A stretch of 64,000 nt of DNA from Tiliqua scincoides (Eukaryota; Chordata; Lepidosauria; Squamata; Scincidae), in contig NC_089827.1 in the NCBI RefSeq assembly GCF_035046505.1, positions 61,322,856 through 61,386,855 of the forward strand, read 5' to 3'. Made by a program: the position numbers and the translations under genes. Below the pieces are notes generated by a model. The model was not told the origin of the DNA and did no database searches. It saw nothing but the letters and a program-made list of their open reading frames with translations. Positions 56,660 through 64,000 of the stretch are shown piece by piece (the stretch's first letter is position 1; every line of letters begins with the position of its first letter).

Positions 56660-58454
56660 GTATAGGGCCACTGTTTCTCATTTCCGTCCAACTATTTTGG
56701 AAAAGAAGTGTTTCATCCATTCTAAATGGTCCTAGTGTGAAAGGAATCAGTGTGACTGTGTGGAATATTGGTTTGAATTACTGTATTTCAAAGTAGCACT
56801 TGAAAAGTGTGCATGAGTATTGTACATCCCACAGGAAACTGAGAGTCATTTAGATGTGAACATGTGAATTTGTGATCGCCAAATGCTTTCAAAGTTCGTT
56901 TTTTTAAATTATTTTAAAGGGTGGGGGAGAAAGAAAGGGGGGAAGGAAGAAGGGCCTGTGACAATAACAGAACCCAACTCTCTACCTATCTCAAGAGACA
57001 CTTCTGTTAACAGAGCCTAATGCATGTGGACACAAGACATGGGAAGGAACAGATTAGCACCAATGTGCTGTACACACAACAATCACTCCTGACGGAAGCC
57101 AGCCAGCCAGCCAGCCTGCAGTTCAGCTGTTACCCATGATTCCCACAACAGCTGTTCTGGCCAGCAGTCTGAGCCTTTCAAGAGTCCACGCTGGAGACAA
57201 ACCTCTTCCACAAGACAGATTCACCCACCATATGGGGGAAATATGTAAATGAACTGGATTTCTCTGCTTAGCTTCCTCTTGATGATTCCTTCATCCCACT
57301 CCTCCAACCTAATAAAGTTATTACTCCTACAGTCAGGAAAGGAAGGAAGGCAGGAGGGAAGGAATAAGAGAGGACTGCCAATGTTATTTTTATCTTTTAA
57401 ATAGCTGGCAGATGTTCTGACACAGGGTCCATCCATAACTAATCAGATCCTTGCAAGGATGTGAATATTTGAGCAAAACATCAGGAATTTTACAGAGATG
57501 TGAATTAGAGGTCCTCCTCCATCTGCCTTTCTCCCCTTGTTTGTCAGCCTTATTTATGTCCTGAGCTGACTCATTCTCTGCAGCCAGATGTGATTTATCC
57601 GGCTGATTTTCCTGTCCAGACTTGTGAGAGTGATAAGAAACAGTTTGGACTTCATGCTGCTCCGTGCCAGTAAATAGCTGGCTTTCATCTTTTGCACAAA
57701 GTGAGTCACACAGGCTGCCGTAGGCCAAAACACCGTCTAAGAGAACTCCAAAGTGTTCATGTTTTTAATGTAGAGTTGGATTCCATGTGTTGTTATGAAA
57801 CATGCATTGCCAGGCACCCAGTTCACCCACCAGGAATGGCCCTATTTTAACAGACACTGATTTTTACCTTGATGGAGTTGTTCTGAAATGTACATTCCTT
57901 TTGTCCTGCAGGGCACGGCAGGTCAAGCCAAAGGCACAACAACTTATTTGTTGTCTCAGGTTATTGTAGCATTTCCCTTAAGTTAGAGAACTTGACATTC
58001 AGTAAGCTAAGTGCCAGTCCCTGCCTGAAAGTCATCAGATGAAATGATTTCATCCTGAAGCACAAAACTGATGCAGGTATACACCTAGGCAAGAGACCAA
58101 GATTTCTGTCTGACATAAGTAATGGGGAATGATAATTGAAATGGCAACATGCAAAAAGTCCTCTAGGGTAGTTATACTTCTTTGTTACAGCCCTATAATA
58201 TATGTCAAGAGGTAAACAAAAAGGATGGGGTAATGTGATCCTCAGGCAATGGCCTTGTGGAAGAGGCCCTGAAACTCATGGGCCGAAATTATGTTGTTTC
58301 CCTTTCATTCTATGTCCAGTTCCTGAATCATCAAAGAAAGTTGTGGCCAGGAGAACATAAAATGCATTTCACCCATTGTGCAATGCATTTTGTGAAGAGA
58401 AAAAAAGAAATTCCTGTGCCCTGAAGTACGAATGGCAGCTAAACTTTTATAGAT

Positions 58455-58901
58455 CAGGGGTGTCCAAACATTTTGGCAGGAGGGCCACATCATCTCTCTG
58501 ACACTGTGTCGGGGGCTGGGTAAAAAAATTAATTTACATTTAAAATTTGAATCAATTTACATAAATGAATATATTAGAGATTGAACTTATATGAATGAAT
58601 GCTTGCAGTAGCTCAAGGCCTTTAAAAGGCCTTGCACAAAGCAAGGCCAGGCTCTCCTTTGCAACCACTGCTGCATCACAGACGTGAAACAGCAAGTAGT
58701 GGAGGAAGCCCTCATCCCACAGCTCAGGTGAGAGGTTGAACAGTCATCCTCACACCAAGAGCAGTTGCGTCGGGCCAGCACGGGCTCCAGCAAGTCTTCA
58801 GAGGGCCAGAGGCTTATTGAAGACTGGAAGCTTCTTGCGAGCTGGATTGGGAGCCCCTGAGGGCTGCAAGTGGCCCCCGGGCCAGGGTTTGGGCACCCCT
58901 G
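58455..58901. mobile_element. hAT MITE, family A, second copy
   Basis: The ends are CAGGGGTGTCCAAACATTTT and GGGTTTGGGCACCCCTG. The flanks TTATAGAT (58447-58454) and CTATAGAT (58902-58909) match at 7 of 8. It is close to the copy at 4182-4620. Confidence 0.9.
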
Positions 58902-59132
58902 CTATAGATGGTATAACTCTGAACTCCAGCCAAAACATTTGACTTGATCTGCTTGATAATAATTTCTGCAGTCTCACTGCATACTCTTTGAAGATGTACT
59001 TCTTTCCTTTTTTTCTTTTGGTATTAAATTCCCTGGCAGTTAATTTTTGGCAAAAGATGCTTAGTTTCCAGGAAATGGAAAGGATGCAGTGAACAATTTT
59101 CATATGCACCCTCCCTCGACCTTTCATGCTGG

Positions 59133-59188
59133 ATCTCTGACTAACATGTTCTTTCATTCCTGTTTCATCTCTGACTAACATGTTCTTT
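59133..59188. repeat. Short tandem duplication, 34-bp period
   Basis: ATCTCTGACTAACATGTTCT occurs at 59133 and again at 59167, with related sequence between. Confidence 0.8.
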
Positions 59189-60099
59189 GCAAGATACAAA
59201 GACAGCCAGTGGAACCCTGTGTATTTGATTACATTTTCTTGTTGATTGGTGGAGTCCCTTTAAATAAAACTGGAAGACCCGCAGTTCCAGGTTTGCAAAA
59301 AGTACACGTGGAGGATGGTAAGGAGCTTTTCTTGCCAGTTTGCACTGCCCCTGGCTGGCACAGAATGCTTGACATAGCACCACTGGGTAACTGAAAATCC
59401 CTAAGTAGTGGTAGAAACAGCAATAGTAGCAACACAGCACAGGGGTGGACAGCAACAGAAGAATGTGAGGTATCTGTCATCCAGTTTACGTAGACAAAAT
59501 TCTCATAAGATAACATAGAAGCTACTGTAGGGTGAGCTCATCAAGGACCATTCTTGTGTCTTGATAGCCCCTGATGCTCTATCCCTAGGAGGAGAACATT
59601 GTCCTACATTGCTCTGCATCCTGAGGAAGGTGCAACAGTGAACTCCTTGATTGCCATGAAAACCAGTGCCTCAGTCAACATAGACTATTGACTGAATTTG
59701 CAATGGAGTTGGTGAGGGAAGCCAAGGTTGAAGGCACTTCTTTTGTGACCACTAATGGTCTTGTTTACCTCTAAGTCAGGAAGCTTCCAGGATGTGACCT
59801 TGTTTGCAGGTTTGGATTTGCTGACCAAGCAAGATACAACAGGTCCTGGAATAGTTCAAAAGCAAGGGTTTTCCCTAGCCAGCCAGCGGGGGGAGGGGGG
59901 GTGTCAAACAAACCAAACTTTGGCCTTCTCTCTAAAAGTGGCACCTGATGCTTCCTTGTCATCAACCCAACAAAACAACTCAAGACTGGTGTGGGTCATG
60001 CTTGCCTGGTATGCACATTGAACCATGTACACTTGTATACGAGCATGTCAGGCAACACCAAAGGAAGGCAAAACATAAAATTATAGAAAAGCAGCATAG

Positions 60100-60132
60100 T
60101 TATTAACTGTACTTATTCAGTACAGTTAATAA
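60100..60132. repeat. Perfect 13-bp inverted repeat (hairpin)
   Basis: TTATTAACTGTAC (60100-60112) and GTACAGTTAATAA (60120-60132) flank a 7-base spacer. There is no T-run or other sign of a function. Confidence 0.8.
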
Positions 60133-62327
60133 CAGTTATATAGAGGGTATTGTTAACAACTGTTTCAAAATTCAAAACTAATTAGCTTTGCCTGTCTTTT
60201 TTCAGGCACCTTGCATCTGTGCAATCGTGTGCATAACATATGTGCCATCTTGCGTAATGTGGAACCTCTAGAGTAGCCAGGACTCTGGTATTATTTTCCC
60301 CTTGTCTCCAGACCTGGATTTAAACAGAAGTAGCCATGAAGCTATCAGCTATCTGTAGCAGCCATTTGCATCCTGCCTTCTCTGACACTATATTACCTTG
60401 GGACGTTTACCCAAGATTTCAGCGTAAGTGCACAATAAGTAAACTTTCAGGGTGGCAGGGACTAAAATGTTGCTTTGCTATTTTTTTCTCTGTATCAATA
60501 ATATTACTGAGATATTTTTCCAATTCAATATAAAGCACAAAATGCAATGTACAAGATAAGCTCTGGTATTTAGTCTCTTGGTTCTATCACTTTCTGGCCA
60601 CTTCCTTAGAATATCCAGTGGTGGGATCATATGGACTATGAGATACTTCTTTTTTATTTATTTATTTATGTATTTATTTATTTATTTTTAATTAACACAC
60701 ACAAACATACAAACATATAACATACATTTAGGAGTGCTAAATACCATACACCATTATTCATTAATCATACTATATCTCCTAATCTACTACTCATCTACTT
60801 CTGCCTCTTATTAGTTTATCCATTTATTTATATAATATATACTAAATTTTCCCTAATGCCCTGTACTATATTTTCTAAATTTTCACTTTCTATCAAACAT
60901 AAACTTACTTCAATTACTCATTAATATTAAAACAAAATAATCTAATTACCAAAATATAACAACATATAAAACAATTCTTCCATCTACTTCTAACTCCTAG
61001 TCATTTATATATTTCTTATATCAAATATAATAGATTTTTCCTAATTCCCAATAATTTATTTTCTAAATATTCACTTTTTATCATTTAAAATAATAACCAC
61101 CTATAAAACAATTCATCCACATGCTAACATTTCCAGCTATTTTTTTCTAATTCATTCTAATTCATATATATCAATTTCATTTGTATTTGTTTTTTAAGTA
61201 AATTTAAACATTATTAACTAAATAAAATCCTCCAACTTTCTTTAACCCTCAGGTTAACCTCAGGTTTCTTTTTCTTTCTTTCCATTTTTTCTCCTGTAAT
61301 ATCTTTTTATCTCCATAACAGAATCCAATAAGCCCACACTTTCTTGTATAAGGTATGTTCATTCTTCCAATTAACTGGGATATGTTTTCTTCTTCTTGTT
61401 CCAACAAATTTTGTATTTTGTGCACTCATGTTACTCTGTCCATCTTCTCTATTTCAATCTCCATCAACGTCCCCTCTAGATCCTGTTGATTTTCCACTCT
61501 TCTTTCTGTATCCACTCTTCTGATGATGATTTCATCCCTCACCATCATCTTTTCCGTTTTCTCCTTCTGTGTATCTTCTACTTGTTTCTTCACATCTTCC
61601 AATAGCTCCTTACACACATATATCTGTTGAGGGAGAGTCTTTAAACTGGACTGAATCTGCAAAGACCAACTCAACTGCTGTCTTCTCATTGTGAGCAATT
61701 TTTCCAAATTTTTGAGGAACATTTGAGTCCAAATATCTGGAACAGGCTCCATCTTGCAATTGCTCTCTAATCCACAAGATGTCCACAGCATATTATTCTC
61801 CTTACTTCCACCACATGTTTTTTCAGTCAGGCATTCTTTGAATTTTTCTTACAGATAACAGTGTGGTTAATGGAGAAAAACAAAACGAAAGAAACAGCCT
61901 CAAGAAGACAAAACTCTTTCAAGTCTAATGAAAATTATGTCCACAAGCAACTCTGGATTTTAGTCCACACACCAAATTATATTTATAGTTATATAATCCA
62001 CAACCGATTTATTCCACTACAAAGATAAAGAGCACTTTCAACATCTTTAAAAAGTTTCTCATTAATGCCTTCAGTGTATCCAGGGCTTTTAGCCAAATCA
62101 GTAAATCAAAGCCGGGGACAATATTTTCACATACTTAACTTAAATTTCCAACTTAAACTTTACGATTCATGCTTTTTCTTCCATATGGTATCTTAGCACG
62201 GAGCCTGCAAGTTGACTGCAGACACTGCATCTCCCCCAGTACTGTCCCTGATGATTAGGTTTCCGAGAAGAAAGCCCCTCTGGTCAGGCTTTCAAAATCT
62301 CAGATACCTGCACTGTGGAAAGATCTT

Positions 62328-62940
62328 ATCTCTCCTGATAAAGGTGGTTTGACTCTGTCAGTCCGCTTCTCCGGGGGCTACATTGGCTGCCCATTCGTTT
62401 CCGGGCCCAATTCAAGGTGCTGGTCTTGACCTTTAAAGCCCTATACTGCTCTGGGCCAGGCTATCTTAGAGATCGCCTACTCCCGTACAATCCGGCTCGT
62501 CCTCTCAGGTCATCAGAGAAGGCCTTTTTGCATGTACCGCCGCCTAAAGAGGTACGTGGGGCAGCGGCAAGAAATAGGGCCTTCTCAGTAGTGGCACCAA
62601 TGTTATGGAACTCCCTTCCCCTTGACTTGAGAATGGCTCCCTCCCTCGAGACCTTTCGGCGAGGCCTGAAGACCTTGTTGTTTACACAAGCCTTCTGACT
62701 CTATGGCCTTTTTAACATCTTTTATACATCTTTTAGTTTTTTACAGGTGTGATTCCTCTTTGAACTGCTGTTTTATGCTCTTTTTATTCTGACTTTTATC
62801 TGATTACTGTTTTTATGGTTTCTCTTAATGTGTTTTTAATATGTTTTTATCTGTTAAATTATGTTTTTATCTGTTTTTTTTAAAATATGTTGTAAGCCGC
62901 CCTGGGTCCCTTTGGGGAGAAGGGCGGGATAAAAATAAAG

Positions 62941-62973
<33 letters not shown>
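62328..62973 (+). mobile_element. L2 LINE 3' end, nested in the L1-type element, 8-bp TSD
   Basis: AAGATCTT flanks it at 62320-62327 and 62974-62981. It encodes an intact L2 C-terminal stretch (LHWLPIRFRAQFKVLVLTFK, then APMLWNSLPLDLRMAPSLET). It ends with AAGCCGCCCTGGGTCCCTTT, GGATAAAAATAAAG and a TTA microsatellite tail. The intact end suggests a young copy. Confidence 0.92.

Positions 62974-62974
<1 letters not shown>
62942..62974. repeat. (TTA)n microsatellite tail of the L2 copy
   Basis: About eleven TTA units form the 3' tail of the nested L2 element. Confidence 0.95.
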
Positions 62975-62975
<1 letters not shown>

Positions 62976-63688
62976 GATCTTCAGATCCTCTTCAGACCTG
63001 CTGTTTTTTGGGGAGAAAACACTGTCTCTCAGGAGCCCCTGGAGACATGTCTGTTCATCCACTGTTGGCTCCTCCTCCTTTTCGGACTGAGATACTTCTG
63101 ACTAATACAACCTGACAAGAACTGGCACTATTTCCCAGCTTTTACGAACTAGCTGATTGCATGTGCTAATTATGGTGTCTCCCTGTGATTCTTGGGACCT
63201 TGTAGAAATGTCCCCATAGCTGGGTGAGCATTCCTCTTGAACTCCCTGGCTCAGACTTTGCCCATCTCTTTTCAAATATGAAGATATTTCAGAGACAGGT
63301 CTGTTTTGAAATGATCCCTGAAGAATGAGAGATGTAATATATAGAAACTAAAGGAGCTAGTAGTCACAGGCTGTGAAACCAGGAATGAGGATCTCCAACA
63401 TGAGGTGATTATTTTGTCATACACCCCAACAGTTGCCCACTGTTACCTGAAAAATCTGGACATGGGTGGAACAGTATGTGATTTTTACATGAGACCTGGG
63501 CATATGGTAAATCTATCAGACACAGCAGTAACCCCCATCTCCCCATTCTCAGAGGGTCATGTGAACTGGCCTTCAACCAGCATTGGAGGTGCTAAGGCCC
63601 TTCAGCAGTGGGAGGACTGAGCGGCAGAAGAGCATCAGGGCCAAACAACACACAGGGTTTATTGTGTGAGTTTTGGCAAGCTTTCTAA

Positions 63689-63889
63689 GGGTGCAATCCT
63701 AACCCCTTATGTCAGTGCTTTCCAGCACTGACATAAGGGCAATGCAGCTCTGAGGCAAGGGAGCAAACATTCCCTTACTTTGAGGAGTCCTCCCTGAGTG
63801 ACACCCAACTGCAGGATGCAGCACACACCCCATTGGCACCGCTACACCAGTGCTGGAAAGCACTGACATAAGGGGTTAGGATTGCGCCC
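63689..63889. mobile_element. Palindromic MITE with 40-bp inverted ends and TAA TSD
   Basis: The terminal repeats match at 39 of 40 bases and equal those of 24891-25083. TAA flanks both sides (63686-63688 and 63890-63892), the 3-bp T-A-rich target typical of PIF/Harbinger elements. Confidence 0.87.
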
Positions 63890-64000
63890 TAAAGCACATA
63901 ATTACCCTAAGACTCATGGCTGACAGACATGCCAGATAACCAATCATGGGTCTTTGTTAGACCACCCCAGTGTACACAGATGACACCCCAAGTATACTTT

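Larger units (their letters stand above)
60651..63087 (-). mobile_element. L1-type LINE insertion, internally deleted, 12-bp TSD
   Basis: Exact TGAGATACTTCT copies flank it at 60639-60650 and 63088-63099. The poly(A)-like end (TTTATTTATTTATTT read in reverse) is on the left, so the element is on the minus strand. Its ORF1 start (minus strand, 61426-61791) encodes a charged coiled coil (ELLEDVKKQVEDTQKEKTEK, then LEGTLMEIEIEKMDR) like L1 ORF1. The frame stops where the AT-rich part begins, and ORF2 is absent. An L2 copy is inserted at 62328-62973. Clade assignment as L1 is likely, not certain. Confidence 0.75.
46600..64000. other. Gene-free region beyond MGP
   Basis: I see only the listed repeats here. 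The stretches 49500-52900 and 57000-58450 hold nothing recognisable except small homopolymer runs, a CCAG run at 57100-57117 and GGAA-rich sequence near 57335-57360. Open frames in this region lack splice signals and known similarity. ERP27, which follows MGP in human, is not visible. Confidence 0.55.

Noticed and set aside
46600-64000. ERP27 exons expected after MGP
   Set aside because: No frame resembling the thioredoxin-like ERP27 domains was seen; the gene probably lies beyond the window.

Overview
This is vertebrate nuclear DNA, most likely from a squamate reptile (a lizard). It has spliced genes with GT/AG junctions, and a repeat load typical of squamates: CR1 and L2 LINE tails, an L1-type fragment, hAT MITEs with 8-bp target duplications, a 5S-rRNA-derived SINE, and many short palindromic repeats with ends like AGCCCAATCC. 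No bacterial, viral or CRISPR features were found. The gene order matches the human chromosome 12p12 block WBP11 - SMCO3 - C12orf60 - MGP.

Region 1 (1-7.3 kb): the 5' half of WBP11 lies on the minus strand (four complete coding exons, one partial). Its non-coding exon 1 lies in a CpG island at about 6.2-6.47 kb. A second CpG-rich block at 7.08-7.34 kb probably belongs to the same promoter and is now separated by repeat insertions. It holds a candidate first coding exon of the divergent C12orf60 gene. WBP11 intron 1 contains four hAT MITEs almost end to end.

Region 2 (7.3-22 kb): a 5'-truncated LINE sits in a clear 12-bp target duplication, beside CR1 pieces. SMCO3 (minus, single coding exon) lies inside the long first intron proposed for C12orf60, whose main coding exon is at 17.48-18.28 kb on the plus strand.

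Region 3 (22-29 kb): this is the most interesting part. A complete four-exon gene on the minus strand encodes a 97-residue secreted Gla protein: signal peptide, propeptide with an ANxF carboxylase-recognition motif and a dibasic site, then a 49-residue mature part. The mature part has Glu, Cys and Asp at the same positions as osteocalcin (17, 21, 24 / 23, 29 / 30). It lies in tandem with MGP, about where ART4 sits in mammals, and shares MGP's intron phases. It looks like an osteocalcin-type paralogue kept beside MGP.

Region 4 (29-39.9 kb) has no gene I can support; it is mostly old repeats and microsatellites. Region 5 (39.9-46.5 kb) is MGP itself, four exons, 103 residues, minus strand. Region 6 (46.5-64 kb) is intergenic: LINE, SINE and MITE copies, including an L1-type insertion with an L2 copy nested in it, each with its own target duplication. 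ERP27, the next gene in human, was not seen.

Functionally the genes are a splicing factor (WBP11), two poorly known coiled-coil/helical proteins (SMCO3, C12orf60), and two secreted vitamin-K-dependent proteins of mineralised tissue (the osteocalcin-like protein and MGP). All exon boundaries were read by eye from splice signals and protein similarity recalled from memory; no search was run.
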